Notes: generated by a model not told the origin, from the sequence alone. A DNA stretch of 64,000 nucleotides from Streptococcus mitis (GCF_901542415.1 NZ_CABEHV010000004.1:806001-870000); one strand, 5' to 3'; numbered from the stretch's first letter, positions 9,018 through 17,491 are shown. Numbers and translations: made by a program.

Positions 9018-9115
9018 TTTCTTCTCCTTTTTTTGCTTTCATTTGATTATTCGTAAAATCTTGTAGATTTTAGGAAAATTTTATATAATATTGATATAAA
9101 AGAAGGGAGGCCACT

Positions 9116-9436
9116 ATGAGACATAAATTCCAGCAAGTTCTAGATAAAATACATGACTTTTTAAATGGACATGACCAATCAGACCAGACTGAAAGCAACT
9201 CCCTTACAGCCACTATTGAAGAGGCTATCCAGAAACAAACCGCTGTTCACCTTATCTTGTCTGAGACAAGTTTTACAGGTGACATCATCAAATACGATCA
9301 GCAGCGCCAGCAAATTATCGTGAAAAATTTTGCCAAAAATGTGACCCGTATTATCCGCATAAGCGATATTCAGCGCCTGCGATTTGTCCCTTCAACTGTC
9401 CAAACAGCCCAAAAAAATAGATTTAAGAAAGAGTGA
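9116..9436 (+). CDS. Conserved hypothetical protein, small beta-rich C-terminal domain
   Basis: A 106-residue protein. Residues 1-45 are hydrophilic and helical; residues ~46-95 alternate as beta strands (VHLILSETSFTGDIIKYDQQRQQIIVKNFAKNVTRIIRISDIQRLRFV). The ending ISDIQRLRFV recalls YolD-like and small LSm-like barrels, but the resemblance is too weak to name it. A good GAAGGGAGG ribosome-binding site lies 8 nt upstream. It stands alone between ydbC and the ATP-cone gene and converges on a bidirectional terminator. Function unknown. Confidence 0.7.
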   Translation: MRHKFQQVLDKIHDFLNGHDQSDQTESNSLTATIEEAIQKQTAVHLILSETSFTGDIIKYDQQRQQIIVKNFAKNVTRIIRISDIQRLRFVPSTVQTAQKNRFKKE

Positions 9437-9461
9437 GATGTAGTTGCTTCATCCCACTCTT
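9429..9461. terminator. Bidirectional terminator, hypothetical gene / ATP-cone gene
   Basis: The stem AAGAGTGAGATG/CATCCCACTCTT (9429-9440 with 9450-9461, one mismatch) has a 9-nt loop and a following T-run, between convergent genes. Confidence 0.8.
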
Positions 9462-9466
9462 TTTTC

Positions 9467-9805
9467 TTAGCGAATTTGTTCAAAATGTAAATGAACTGCG
9501 ATATGATCTCCATAACCACTTCTTTCCAAGTCACGTTGTAGACGATAGGAAATATAGTGTTCTGCGATGGTAATGTAACCTGCTCCCAGTAAACGATGTT
9601 CAACCAAAGACTGAATCATGCTGATGGTAGCACGTTCCACCTTGGCTTCTTCCAAATCCAAAACCACTTTCTTAGTGACTTGTGCAAGGTTTTGACGCAA
9701 ATCATCTGTCAATACATAGACAGTCTGGGCTGCCTTTAAGATAGCTTGGTAAATCTTATCTGGATTAAATTCAGCAATTTCACCATCACGTTTGATTACT
9801 TGCAT
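9467..9805 (-). CDS. Stand-alone ATP-cone domain protein
   Basis: A 112-residue protein made almost entirely of one ATP-cone: MQVIKRDGEIAEFNPDKIYQAILKAA, then VERATISMIQSLVEHRLL and the helix IAEHYISYRLQRDLER. ATP-cones sense ATP/dATP in ribonucleotide reductases and in NrdR, but there is no zinc ribbon and no reductase domain. It sits 11 nt downstream of trmD and is probably co-transcribed with it. Role unknown; a nucleotide-dependent regulator is a guess. Confidence 0.85.
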   Translation of the reverse strand: MQVIKRDGEIAEFNPDKIYQAILKAAQTVYVLTDDLRQNLAQVTKKVVLDLEEAKVERATISMIQSLVEHRLLGAGYITIAEHYISYRLQRDLERSGYGDHIAVHLHFEQIR

Positions 9806-9816
9806 AGGTTTCTCCT

Positions 9817-10536
9817 TTATTCTTTGTTTTCTTTGATTTCTGCCAGCATTTTTTCTTCTTCTGCTGTCAGTTGATAATGTTCAAGCAAATCCGGTCTGCG
9901 CTCGTAGGTTTTCTTTAAACTCTCGTACAGGCGCCACTGACGAATTTTTTCATGGTGCCCGCTCATCAGTACATCTGGCACGACCATTCCTCGATAATCA
10001 TAGGGACGTGTGTATTGAGGATATTCGAGAAGGCCAGAAGAAAAACTATCATCTTGGTGGCTAGACTCTTTGCCAATCACTTCTGGAATCAGGCGAACCG
10101 TCGCATCAATCATAGTCATAGCCGCCAACTCTCCACCAGTCAAGACATAGTCGCCCAGGGAAATCTCATCTGTCACCAAAGTCTTAATGCGCTCATCATA
10201 ACCCTCGTAATGCCCACAGATAAAGATTAGCTCTTCCTCTTGAGCCAAATCTTCAGCATAAGTCTGATCAAATTTCTTCCCTGCAGGATCGAGGAGAATC
10301 ACTCTCGGATTTTTCTTTTCAATAGCATCAAAGGCATCGAAAATGGGTTGTGCTCGGAGCAGCATCCCCTGACCGCCTCCGTAGGGCTCATCGTCTACAT
10401 GACGGGCCTTTTCAGCATTTTCTCGGAAATTATGATACTGGATATCCAAGAGCCCTTTTTCACGAGCCTTTCCAACGATTGAGTGCTCCAGTGGAGAAAA
10501 CATCTCTGGAAAGAGGGTTAAAATATCAATCTTCAT
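9817..10536 (-). CDS. trmD: tRNA (guanine-N1-)-methyltransferase TrmD
   Basis: A 239-residue SPOUT-family enzyme that makes m1G37 next to the anticodon and prevents frameshifting. Recognisable elements are [13 protein letters not shown] at the N-terminus, PYGGGQGM (about 52-59), the trefoil-knot AdoMet segment [28 protein letters not shown] (about 128-155), and the linker with catalytic Asp before the small helical C-terminal domain. Its start overlaps the rimM stop by 11 nt, the usual rimM-trmD coupling. Confidence 0.96.
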   Translation of the reverse strand: MKIDILTLFPEMFSPLEHSIVGKAREKGLLDIQYHNFRENAEKARHVDDEPYGGGQGMLLRAQPIFDAFDAIEKKNPRVILLDPAGKKFDQTYAEDLAQEEELIFICGHYEGYDERIKTLVTDEISLGDYVLTGGELAAMTMIDATVRLIPEVIGKESSHQDDSFSSGLLEYPQYTRPYDYRGMVVPDVLMSGHHEKIRQWRLYESLKKTYERRPDLLEHYQLTAEEEKMLAEIKENKE

Positions 10537-11044
10537 CGTCTAACCCTTCTAAGATTTCCACATCGACGCGGTTATTTGGAATATCGACATTGAGAACCAC
10601 TGGTGGGATATAAGGCAAGAGCAAATCACGCTTGCCTTTTCGCTTGACCACCCAGACATCGTTGGCACCTGGTTGCAGGATTTCTTTGATGGTTCCAATC
10701 AAGTTATCACCCTCATAGACTTCCAAACCGATAATCTCGTGATAATAAAATTCACCATCATCTAAATCGTTTAAATCTTCCTCAGCAACCTTGAGACTGT
10801 ATCCCTTGTACTTTTCAATAGCATTGATATGGTACATATCTTTGAATTTAATAATGTCAAAGTTCTTCTGTTTACGGTGACTAGCGATGGTCACTGTTTG
10901 AACAAACTGATCTTTTTCATCAAACAAGGCTAGCTCAGTACCTTTTTTAAACCGTTCTTCTGCAAAATCCGTTACAGACAAGACTCGCATCTCACCCTGC
11001 AACCCCTGCGTATTGACGATTTTCCCAACATTAAAGTAGTTCAT
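10526..11044 (-). CDS. rimM: Ribosome maturation factor RimM
   Basis: A 172-residue 30S assembly factor that binds ribosomal protein S19. The N-terminal RimM domain starts [17 protein letters not shown]; the C-terminal PRC-barrel carries [36 protein letters not shown] and [16 protein letters not shown]. It overlaps trmD and normally belongs to the rpsP-khpA-rimM-trmD set. Here khpA-rpsP lie 3.3 kb upstream, separated by three accessory genes. Confidence 0.95.
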   Translation of the reverse strand: MNYFNVGKIVNTQGLQGEMRVLSVTDFAEERFKKGTELALFDEKDQFVQTVTIASHRKQKNFDIIKFKDMYHINAIEKYKGYSLKVAEEDLNDLDDGEFYYHEIIGLEVYEGDNLIGTIKEILQPGANDVWVVKRKGKRDLLLPYIPPVVLNVDIPNNRVDVEILEGLDDED

Positions 11045-11074
11045 CTTGTCTCCTGTAGTCTCCTTCTTTCCATC

Positions 11075-11863
11075 TTATTCTGACAATTCTCGAATAATAG
11101 TCGCAATTTTTTCGGATTCAGACCACTGTAAATAATGGTGATTCCCTCCTAAAATGAGTTTAGTATTGGAAGTCCAATATTCTGATTCTCTGTACTCTTT
11201 TTCTCTATAAGCCTGACAAAAAATAAATACAGGGATATAAGATTCTATAGATACATTCTCAAAATCTTCCTCAGTAATCTCTCCAGATATCTGAAATCCT
11301 GGATCTTGATTTTCCAACTCTGAACCTTTTTCTTGCATTATTTCCCAGACTTCTTTATTAATTTCAGGGCTAAATGTTGCTTGAGTTAAGTTCTTAAAAT
11401 AAAGTTCAGGACCAAATTCTTCAATCAGTCTCATTTGCTCTTCCATTTCTGGATAAGGATTTTCTGAAAAATCAGCAAACATGACGTTTTTAGTCGTCGG
11501 TTCAATTGCTACTAAAGCCTGACACTTAATTGATTTGTTGAGCAATTTACAAGCTAAAATTCCACTCAAACTATGTACACAAAGTATATATTCAGAAATC
11601 CCTAATTCTTCAAGTACTTCATAAACCGCATCTGCAAGATTATCTAGATTTTTTCCAGCTTGGTCATGAATCGGACTCCTACCTGTGTTCGGAAAATCAA
11701 TTGTCAAATAACCAATTGTGGGCGGAAGTTTTTCGAGTATAAGTGAAAAATTTTCATAACTTGGTAGCAAACCTGCTCCATTTAAACAAATTAACACTTT
11801 CTTTTGCTTTTGATAAGTAACAGAAAGACTACCAATTTCTGTAGATACTTCAAACCTATTCAT
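11075..11863 (-). CDS. Alpha/beta-hydrolase fold protein
   Basis: A protein of about 262 residues with an alpha/beta-hydrolase layout: oxyanion-loop strand KVLICLNGAGLLPSY, TIDFPNTGRSP after strand 4, nucleophile elbow CVHSLSGIL (Ser in H-S-L-S-G) and catalytic His in LGGNHHYLQW near the end. The cap contains acidic helices. The frame also opens at GTG 11875 four codons upstream; neither start has a strong Shine-Dalgarno, and ATG 11863 was preferred. AT-richer than neighbours and located between rimM and a second hydrolase in an accessory patch. Substrate unknown. Confidence 0.75.
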   Translation of the reverse strand: MNRFEVSTEIGSLSVTYQKQKKVLICLNGAGLLPSYENFSLILEKLPPTIGYLTIDFPNTGRSPIHDQAGKNLDNLADAVYEVLEELGISEYILCVHSLSGILACKLLNKSIKCQALVAIEPTTKNVMFADFSENPYPEMEEQMRLIEEFGPELYFKNLTQATFSPEINKEVWEIMQEKGSELENQDPGFQISGEITEEDFENVSIESYIPVFIFCQAYREKEYRESEYWTSNTKLILGGNHHYLQWSESEKIATIIRELSE

Positions 11864-11898
11864 AAAGAAATCCACTCGTTCTATATAATGAATTATAA

Positions 11899-11938
11899 AA
11901 AATCCTTATCCTTTATTTTAACACGTTCCAAGGATTTT
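11899..11938 (-). terminator. Probable terminator of the second hydrolase gene
   Basis: The stem AAAATCCTT/AAGGATTTT (11899-11907 with 11930-11938) has a 22-nt loop and is followed on the minus strand by TTTTTTAT. Confidence 0.5.
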
Positions 11939-11960
11939 CACAAGTTGGATAGTTTTTATC

Positions 11961-12818
11961 TTACGTTCCTACTACTTCTTCAAAAAATTCACCAATAAGC
12001 TGATTAAACTCTTCAGGATGATCATTCATCGGTTGGTGTTTACTATCTGAAATCGTTACTTGACGCGCATTGGGATTTAAGGCAATGATACCATCGTAGA
12101 TTATTTTTAGGTGTTTGGGAAAATCATTTTCGCCTCTTACTAATAGCATAGGAGGATTTCCATGATAACCCTCTATCTCATGAACAGCCAAAAAACCTGT
12201 GATTCCAAGGTTCAAAAAAACATCTCTCCCAGTTTCTATAATGGCCGTCTTGACTAATTCTCTTGTGATAGGATTATCTGTACACATTTTTGAGTTCTTA
12301 TCTGCAATCAGCTTCCAAGGAATCGTTTTGTACATAAGGGAACTATATTTTATGCGATTTTTCTCTTTATCTGATAGGTAACGATGCTGTCCCCAACTAT
12401 CTACCATGACCAAGGCTAGAACTCGATTTGGATGACGATAGGTGTACTCTTGAAGTGGATTCCCTCCCCAAGAATGACCAACCAATATCACCTTATCTAG
12501 CTGGAAATAGGACAAAATAGCATCTACATCTTGAACAGCGCCTTCCAAGTCAGGTAAACCAACTTTCATAGGTGATTCACCCTGTCCTCTAACATTGACA
12601 AAGTAGAGGTCAAATCCTTCAAAGGCATCATACTGGTGGGCCCACATCTGACTACGGCCACAAGCTCCATGATAAAAAATAATGTGGCCTTTACTTGCGT
12701 TTCCAGGACGATGATAAACAACCAAGTCACAATCTAAGACTGGTATAATGTGACGTACCAAAGTCTCAGGTTTTCTGTTATAAAAAGCAATAGCTTCAGC
12801 TATATCATTTTGCTTCAT
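11961..12818 (-). CDS. Alpha/beta hydrolase (serine hydrolase)
   Basis: A 285-residue protein with a complete alpha/beta-hydrolase triad: HGACGRSQMW oxyanion region, VRGQGES, nucleophile elbow VGHSWGG (about 112-118), acidic residue in VRGENDFP and catalytic His in SDSKHQPMNDHPEEF. The start is preceded by GGAGAGAGTG. No signal peptide, so cytoplasmic. It is only loosely similar to the adjacent hydrolase, so recent duplication is unlikely. Esterase, lipase or C-C hydrolase activity cannot be distinguished. Confidence 0.88.
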   Translation of the reverse strand: MKQNDIAEAIAFYNRKPETLVRHIIPVLDCDLVVYHRPGNASKGHIIFYHGACGRSQMWAHQYDAFEGFDLYFVNVRGQGESPMKVGLPDLEGAVQDVDAILSYFQLDKVILVGHSWGGNPLQEYTYRHPNRVLALVMVDSWGQHRYLSDKEKNRIKYSSLMYKTIPWKLIADKNSKMCTDNPITRELVKTAIIETGRDVFLNLGITGFLAVHEIEGYHGNPPMLLVRGENDFPKHLKIIYDGIIALNPNARQVTISDSKHQPMNDHPEEFNQLIGEFFEEVVGT

Positions 12819-12944
12819 TATTACACTCTCTCCTCTTTATCCTAGTGTCATTCTTTTTATCTATTTTATCATGCTATATTAAAATCATCGTTTTCTAAAC
12901 TTAAGTCCATTAAAAATTTTGAATTTTCTGTATTATTTAGATTA

Positions 12945-12969
12945 AGAAAAAGACTGCTCAGCAATCTTT
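12945..12969 (-). terminator. Terminator of the EamA transporter gene
   Basis: The stem AAAGACTGCT/AGCAATCTTT (12949-12958 with 12960-12969) is followed by a T-run on the minus strand and overlaps the stop codon of the transporter gene. Confidence 0.65.
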
Positions 12970-13870
12970 ACTTTTTTCTCATCAGATTCATGCCTAAAAT
13001 TCCAGCAATAATCAAAGTTGCTCCGATTACATGGTAGCTATAAATTGGTTCGTGGAGGATAAGGGCTCCGGCTAGAATGGTCAAAACTGTTCCAAGATTA
13101 CCAAAGACACTGACGGTTGATGCTCCAAGTCGAACAATAGCATAGATAGAGAGACTACCAGTAACGATAGAGGCTAGAACTCCCAAATAGAGAATTGAAA
13201 GCAGATAAGGAAGCTGTCCGAGAGGTGCAACGTAGGCTAATATGTTGCCATCTAGATAGTGCGAGGTCAGACTCAACGTATTAAAGGTGACGAAGCCAAC
13301 AAATATCACAACAGCTGTCATATCCATGGCCCGATAGCGATCTCCTTTAGCCTTGCTGAGGATATTGTTTAGTGCATTGGCGAGAACAGATCCCAACATC
13401 AAGAGAAAACCAAAACTAGCAGTCTCAGTACCAAAGTTAGCTCCTTTACTAAGGAAGATGAAAACTACTCCTGCTACGGATAAAAATAAAAAGAACTTTT
13501 GAAGCAAGCTTGTCTTTTCCTTGAGAAAGGCCGATGCTAAAAGGAGCGTAAAAATCGGGACAAGAGCCTGTAAAATTCCAGCTTCAGAAGACGATATATA
13601 CTGTAAAGCAAAGGATTGAAAAATAAAAAAGAGAAGTGGATAGAAAAGACTCATCGGAAGAATAGAAAAAATATCTTTTCTACTTAAACTCACTTTGATA
13701 AGTTTGGTTTGATGAAGAACGACCATTACTAAAGCTGCGATTGTATAGCGATGCGCTAAGTTTGTGAGAGGACTGGCATAGCCTAAAGCAATCTTAGTAA
13801 ATAAAAAAGAAAATCCAATGATGGCTGAAAAGGATACGGCTGCTAGGTAAGCTTTTGTTTTCTCGTTCAT
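12968..13870 (-). CDS. EamA/DMT-superfamily transporter
   Basis: A 300-residue membrane protein with ten predicted helices in two EamA repeats. The first repeat starts AAVSFSAIIGFSFLFTKIALGYASPL and the second contains FLLMLGSVLANALNNILSKAKG. Typical motifs are SSSEAGILQALVPIFTLLLASAFLKEK at the end of repeat 1 and TVLTILAGALILHEPIYSYHVIGATLIIAGI at the end of repeat 2. The family exports amino acids or other metabolites; no substrate can be given. Its own start has AAAAGGAG upstream. It forms part of the accessory patch separating khpA from rimM. Confidence 0.88.
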   Translation of the reverse strand: MNEKTKAYLAAVSFSAIIGFSFLFTKIALGYASPLTNLAHRYTIAALVMVVLHQTKLIKVSLSRKDIFSILPMSLFYPLLFFIFQSFALQYISSSEAGILQALVPIFTLLLASAFLKEKTSLLQKFFLFLSVAGVVFIFLSKGANFGTETASFGFLLMLGSVLANALNNILSKAKGDRYRAMDMTAVVIFVGFVTFNTLSLTSHYLDGNILAYVAPLGQLPYLLSILYLGVLASIVTGSLSIYAIVRLGASTVSVFGNLGTVLTILAGALILHEPIYSYHVIGATLIIAGILGMNLMRKK

Positions 13871-13999
13871 AGACTGTTACTCCTTTTAAAAATAGCTATT
13901 CTAAAGATTGATTGACTAGAATTCTTTGAGACTGTCTTTCCATTGTAGCATAGTAAAATACTAGATGCTATTTCTAGGATTAGTATTTTATGCTTTCTA

Positions 14000-14203
14000 T
14001 CACCGTTTATCTAGTTCATTGACTAAAAAGGACTCTACTAGTCTAGTCTGCCTTTCTCGTTCTTGTCTCACAAGTTCCAACTTATCTGCCTCTTGGAGAT
14101 TCCTTACTTTTATAGCATAATCTACCATTTTCCTTGCTTTCTCTTTCTTATATTTACTAATACCTTCTTTATTAGTAAAAAATTGATTTCTTATCGTCTT
14201 AGA
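14000..14203 (-). pseudogene. Short orphan reading frame, probable C-terminal gene remnant
   Basis: Within the 437-bp gap between the transporter and khpA the minus strand is open for about 68 codons and ends at 14000. The only ATG (14128) would give 42 residues, MVDYAIKVRNLQEADKLEL in its first part, continuing with a charged helical tail that ends VNELDKR. No Shine-Dalgarno precedes that ATG. The composition looks protein-like (amphipathic, Lys/Glu/Arg-rich) but the family is not recognised. It may be the tail of a lost gene. The rest of the gap shows no gene. Confidence 0.3.
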
Positions 14204-14277
14204 TGTCCCCCTTCAAAAATCCTTCAAATCCCGATTATGCTGTTACTTGATGGATGCTATTTTACACTTCTCCACAC

Positions 14278-14302
14278 AAAAAAAGCGAGACATCCGTCCC
14301 GC
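14278..14302 (-). terminator. Terminator of rpsP-khpA
   Basis: The stem GCGGGAC/GTCTCGC (14296-14302 with 14285-14291, one G:U) has a 4-nt loop and is followed by seven Ts on the minus strand. Confidence 0.85.
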
Positions 14303-14307
14303 CCTTC

Positions 14308-14547
14308 TTATTTTTCGTCAATAACGATTCTTACTTTTTTGTCTTCAGTTGGGACAGAGTAGACAATCGTTCTTATCGCAGAAATAGTGCGACCCTTACG
14401 ACCGATTACACGACCCACATCGCTTTGATCAAGATCCAAATGATATTCCAAAAACTCTGGTGTATCTTCAATCTTGATAGTTAAGGCATCTGGTTGTGAA
14501 ATCAAGGGTTTCACAATCGCAATAATGAGATTTTCAATCGTATCCAT
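14308..14547 (-). CDS. khpA: KH-domain RNA-binding protein KhpA
   Basis: A 79-residue protein that is a single type II KH domain with the RNA-contacting loop [16 protein letters not shown] (GxxG = GRKG). In S. pneumoniae KhpA forms a complex with KhpB/EloR and affects cell elongation and division; that role is transferred here by homology. It follows rpsP by 19 nt in the conserved rpsP-khpA order, and a strong terminator follows its stop. Confidence 0.93.
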   Translation of the reverse strand: MDTIENLIIAIVKPLISQPDALTIKIEDTPEFLEYHLDLDQSDVGRVIGRKGRTISAIRTIVYSVPTEDKKVRIVIDEK

Positions 14548-14566
14548 CTGTCAACCTACTTTAAAC

Positions 14567-14839
14567 TTATTTTGAGAATTTAGAATCGTGGAATTTCTTC
14601 AATACACCTTCTTTTGAAAGGATGTTACGAACTGTATCTGAAGGTTGAGCTCCATCAGCCAACCATGCAAGAACGCGGTCTTCTTTCAAAGTCACTTGGT
14701 TTTCAGCAACAAGTGGGTTGTAAGTTCCAACTGTTTCGATGAAACGTCCGTCACGTGGTGAACGTGAATCTGCTACGTTGATACGGTAGAAAGGTTTTTT
14801 CTTAGAACCCATACGAGTCAAACGGATTTTAACTGCCAT
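14567..14839 (-). CDS. rpsP: 30S ribosomal protein S16
   Basis: A 90-residue protein, [20 protein letters not shown] then [21 protein letters not shown], diagnostic for S16 and full length. It heads a short operon with khpA, from a consensus promoter and a leader with a perfect small hairpin. It lies 3.3 kb from rimM-trmD, with which it is normally grouped. Confidence 0.97.
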   Translation of the reverse strand: MAVKIRLTRMGSKKKPFYRINVADSRSPRDGRFIETVGTYNPLVAENQVTLKEDRVLAWLADGAQPSDTVRNILSKEGVLKKFHDSKFSK

Positions 14840-14874
14840 TTTTAAAGTCTCTTTTCTTATTTTTTATTTCGGTG

Positions 14875-14891
14875 AAATAGCTGAGCTATTT
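14875..14891 (-). promoter_or_regulatory. Hairpin in the rpsP leader
   Basis: AAATAGCT (14875-14882) and AGCTATTT (14884-14891) are perfectly complementary around one central base, just downstream of the transcription start. It could be a 5'-stabilising or autoregulatory element; no known S16 motif was recognised. Confidence 0.35.
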
Positions 14892-14903
14892 AGCACATGT
14901 TCT

Positions 14904-14931
14904 ATTATATCAGATTTCTGACAGGTGTCAA
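14904..14931 (-). promoter_or_regulatory. Promoter of rpsP-khpA
   Basis: On the minus strand a consensus TTGACA (14926-14931), 16-bp spacer and TATAAT (14904-14909) are present. Confidence 0.85.
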
Positions 14932-14984
14932 GAAAAAAACTTGACAGACTATAAAATTCTTAAACCATTTAGAAATTTGTTAGA

Positions 14985-15160
14985 AGTAGGAAATAAATGT
15001 TTGAAAGAGGCTATCCGTAAATACTATTTTAGAAACATTTTATAAAGAGCATCAAGTCAAACTCTTCATATCGCCTGAACGAGATTTGGATACTTGGCTT
15101 CTAAATCTCAAGCCTGTTCCCAAACGAAATATCAAGGATTTTAAGAATGATATCTACTAA
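14985..15160 (+). pseudogene. Decayed ORF fragment upstream of the membrane protein/Xre pair
   Basis: The 699-bp interval from rpsP to the next intact gene carries protein-like plus-strand frames without starts. This one encodes a ~50-residue tail with ETFYKEHQVKLFISPERDLD and then LDTWLLNLKPVPKRNIKDF, ending NDIY at a stop near 15160. An in-frame TGA lies just before it and there is no ribosome-binding site. It looks like the C-terminus of a lost gene; the family is not recognised. Confidence 0.35.
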
Positions 15161-15214
15161 TTAATTTATAAAATATGAATTAATAGATTCTAAATAGGGG
15201 AATAATTTAGTTCT

Positions 15215-15389
15215 GTAAAAATTAACTTCTACACCTATAACGCTTATTCTGATAGACTTTATAACAGTCTAAGAAAAAAAGTAGAGATTCATACAGTATC
15301 TAGATTTTCCAAAAATTCTTTATCATCAAATATTATTAACGAAACTATCCAAATCAAATCCGATGCATTGCTTCAAAGAATTCTTTAGT
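15215..15389 (+). pseudogene. Second decayed ORF fragment
   Basis: A plus-strand frame of about 55 codons contains KINFYTYNAYSDRLYNSLRK and FSKNSLSSNIINETIQIKSD and ends LLQRIL at TAG 15387-15389. An in-frame TAA stands upstream and there is no start codon. It may belong to the same lost gene as the preceding fragment or to another. Not recognised. Confidence 0.3.
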
Positions 15390-15474
15390 TGTTTGACTAT
15401 TGAGGGCTTTTATTAAAAAAATTTTTCAAATAATTGCCACCTTGGCACATAAATTCTTGCTTTCCAAATTCAAA

Positions 15475-15522
15475 TGTGATATATTTATAACATAAAATTT
15501 AAGTGTTATATATTTATAACAC
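15475..15522 (+). promoter_or_regulatory. Tandem operator-like repeats before the membrane protein/Xre operon
   Basis: A 14-bp block ATATATTTATAACA occurs twice, at 15479-15492 and 15508-15521, exactly 29 bp apart. The second copy lies in a near-perfect 20-bp palindrome (15503-15522, outer arms GTGTTATA/TATAACAC). The layout suits cooperative autoregulation by the Xre protein encoded two genes down. Confidence 0.5.
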
Positions 15523-15538
15523 AAAAAAGGAGTCTATC

Positions 15539-16117
15539 ATGAAAAAAAGTCAAAAAATGCGTGGCCTCATTGCAATGATTGCCGTAGCTCTCTTTATTGA
15601 TTTTATTGTTTTATTTGGTTCTAATCTTAGTTGGGGACCCAAGTTAGTTATTACTGGTATTTCAGTGTCAGGTCAAATTGTAGCTATTTGTAGCTGGCTA
15701 CATAAGAGTCAGAAAGGTAAGGGAAAGATTATTTTTGACTTGTCTGCTAAGCTTTACACGATACTTGTGTTTGCAGCAAGCATTTTTTATACAGTAGGAA
15801 TTTGGGTTGCGACCCCTAGCGTAAGTTCTGGTATTAAAGAATGGATTTTGGGAATTATCCTCGTTATTGAAATGATTGGATTTGGTTTTTTCTCTTTAAA
15901 AAATGTCAAGGAAACTCCGGACGAACGCTTTTATGCTAATTTAGCAAAGGCAGCTAGCTTGATGTTTGTTTTTATACTAGGCGCACTGATGATCCTAGCA
16001 GTTATCATTGGGTATATAGGGGCTCTCACTCTTTACATGGGCCAGATCTTTATTAGCATAGCTGCCTTGATTTGCATCTTTGCGGTTGTCTATTTTATCT
16101 TGGAACGTAGAGGATAA
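15539..16117 (+). CDS. Six-helix membrane protein paired with an Xre regulator
   Basis: A 192-residue integral membrane protein with six hydrophobic segments (for example GLIAMIAVALFIDFIVLFG, LYTILVFAASIFYTVGIW, GQIFISIAALICIFAVVYFI). A short hydrophilic loop with KETPDERFYANLAKAA lies between helices 4 and 5. The longer upstream frame runs through the operator repeats, so ATG 15539 behind AAAAAAGGAG was chosen. It is followed 2 nt later by the Xre gene, an arrangement common for membrane proteins of unknown function controlled by small Cro-like repressors. Function unknown. Confidence 0.8.
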   Translation: MKKSQKMRGLIAMIAVALFIDFIVLFGSNLSWGPKLVITGISVSGQIVAICSWLHKSQKGKGKIIFDLSAKLYTILVFAASIFYTVGIWVATPSVSSGIKEWILGIILVIEMIGFGFFSLKNVKETPDERFYANLAKAASLMFVFILGALMILAVIIGYIGALTLYMGQIFISIAALICIFAVVYFILERRG

Positions 16118-16119
16118 GC

Positions 16120-16344
16120 ATGGCCAAAGAAAGCAAGATTATTACTAATCTCAAATCTGTTCGTGAGTCCACAGGCATGACCCAGCAGGAGTTAGCCGAC
16201 CGCATTGGCATGCGACGCGAGACAATTCTGCACTTGGAAAATAACCGTTACAACCCTTCGCTGGAAATGGCTCTTAAAATTGCTCAAGTTTTTAATCTGA
16301 AAGTAGAAGACCTCTTTGAACTCAGACAGAAAGAGGAAGCATAA
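16120..16344 (+). CDS. Small Xre/Cro-family DNA-binding protein
   Basis: A 74-residue protein consisting of a single HTH_3 domain: LKSVRESTGMTQQELADRIG, then MRRETILHLENNRYNPSLEMALKIAQVF. The C-terminal tail VEDLFELRQKEEA is typical of the short YozG/Cro-like repressors. It follows the membrane protein gene by 2 nt and is probably translated from the same mRNA. The palindromic repeats upstream of the operon are its likely target. Confidence 0.88.
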   Translation: MAKESKIITNLKSVRESTGMTQQELADRIGMRRETILHLENNRYNPSLEMALKIAQVFNLKVEDLFELRQKEEA

Positions 16345-16589
16345 TTCTTTTCGAGACCTAGTATTAAGTTCATTGACTAATTAGAAATTGAAGCCAAAAG
16401 AAAAATCCTTTGAAAATGTGCTCTTTTAAAATATAGTAATTCTTTCGAATTAACGTTTACTAATTGTGATGCTTTACGAGCTTTCTTAAGATCTGGTTCC
16501 CTAAATACTTTGAGTACACTTATGGCATTGATACCCCTAAGCAAGCGACTTTCTGGTTGGCTCCTCTAAAACTACCTTGTCACTAATAT
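16345..16589. other. Intergenic stretch with ambiguous decayed coding traces
   Basis: Between the Xre gene and slrA there is no intact gene. Short start-less frames exist on both strands. One on the minus strand (about 16375-16560) reads GINAISVLKVFREPDLKKAR and then KASQLVNVNSKELLYFKRAH, which has a protein-like composition. A plus-strand frame reads WFPKYFEYTYGIDTPKQATF. No family was recognised and no terminator is obvious after the Xre gene. Confidence 0.3.
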
Positions 16590-16618
16590 TTGAAATCCCC
16601 TTCTTTTTAGGGTACAAT
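16590..16618 (+). promoter_or_regulatory. Promoter of slrA
   Basis: TTGAAA (16590-16595), 17-bp spacer and TACAAT (16613-16618) lie 29 nt before the start codon. Confidence 0.75.
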
Positions 16619-16647
16619 GGTAGAAATGAATTTTTGAGAGGAACAGT

Positions 16648-17451
16648 ATGAAAAAACTAGCAACCCTTCTTTTACTATCCACTGTAGCCCTAGCTGGATG
16701 CAGCAGCATCCAACGCAGCCTGCGTGGTGATGACTATGTTGATTCTAGCTTAGCCGCTGAAGAGAGCTCCAAAGCAGCAGCCCAATCAGCCAAGGACTTA
16801 AACGATGCTTTAACAAACGAAAACGCCAATTTCCCACAACTATCTAAAGAAGTTGCTGAAGACGAGGCTGAAGTGATTCTCCACACAAGTCAAGGAGATA
16901 TCCGTATCAAACTCTTCCCTAAACTCGCTCCTCTAGCGGTTGAAAACTTCCTCACTCATGCCAAAGAAGGCTACTATAACGGCATTACCTTTCACCGTGT
17001 CATCGATGGCTTCATGGTTCAAACTGGAGATCCAAAAGGGGACGGTACAGGTGGTCAGTCCATCTGGCATGACAAAGATAAGACTAAAGACAAGGGAACT
17101 GGTTTCAAAAACGAGATTACTCCTTATCTCTATAACATCCGTGGCGCTCTTTCTATGGCTAATACTGGTCAACCAAACACCAATGGTAGCCAGTTCTTCA
17201 TCAACCAAAACTCTACAGATACCTCTGCTAAACTCCCTACAAGCAAGTATCCAAAGAAAATCATCGAAGCCTACAAAGAAGGGGGAAATCCTAGTCTAGA
17301 TGGCAAACACCCAGTCTTTGGTCAAGTGATTGATGGTATGGACGTTGTAGATAAAATTGCTAAAGCCGAAAAAGATGAAAAAGACAAGCCAACTACTACT
17401 ATTACTATCGATAGCATCGAAGTGGTGAAAGACTACGATTTTAAATCATAA
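16648..17451 (+). CDS. slrA: Lipoprotein cyclophilin-type peptidyl-prolyl isomerase SlrA
   Basis: A 267-residue surface lipoprotein. The signal peptide [18 protein letters not shown] ends in a lipobox (LAGC, lipidated C18). A helical linker (~20-70) precedes the cyclophilin domain (~75-262), with [41 protein letters not shown] and [14 protein letters not shown]. The catalytic Arg is in FHRV. It matches the streptococcal lipoprotein rotamase A of S. pneumoniae, a folding catalyst on the outer membrane face linked to colonisation. Preceded by AGAGGAAC and followed by a shared terminator. Confidence 0.92.
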   Translation: MKKLATLLLLSTVALAGCSSIQRSLRGDDYVDSSLAAEESSKAAAQSAKDLNDALTNENANFPQLSKEVAEDEAEVILHTSQGDIRIKLFPKLAPLAVENFLTHAKEGYYNGITFHRVIDGFMVQTGDPKGDGTGGQSIWHDKDKTKDKGTGFKNEITPYLYNIRGALSMANTGQPNTNGSQFFINQNSTDTSAKLPTSKYPKKIIEAYKEGGNPSLDGKHPVFGQVIDGMDVVDKIAKAEKDEKDKPTTTITIDSIEVVKDYDFKS

Positions 17452-17460
17452 AAACCAAAA

Positions 17461-17491
17461 AAATACAGTATCCACATTCGGTACTGTATTT
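17461..17491. terminator. Bidirectional terminator slrA / ABC-F
   Basis: The perfect stem AAATACAGTA/TACTGTATTT (17461-17470 with 17482-17491) lies between convergent genes. Confidence 0.8.

Noticed and set aside
9070..9090. CodY-like sequence before the 106-residue hypothetical gene
   Set aside because: Only about 12 of 15 matches with mismatches in the centre; expected by chance in AT-rich DNA.
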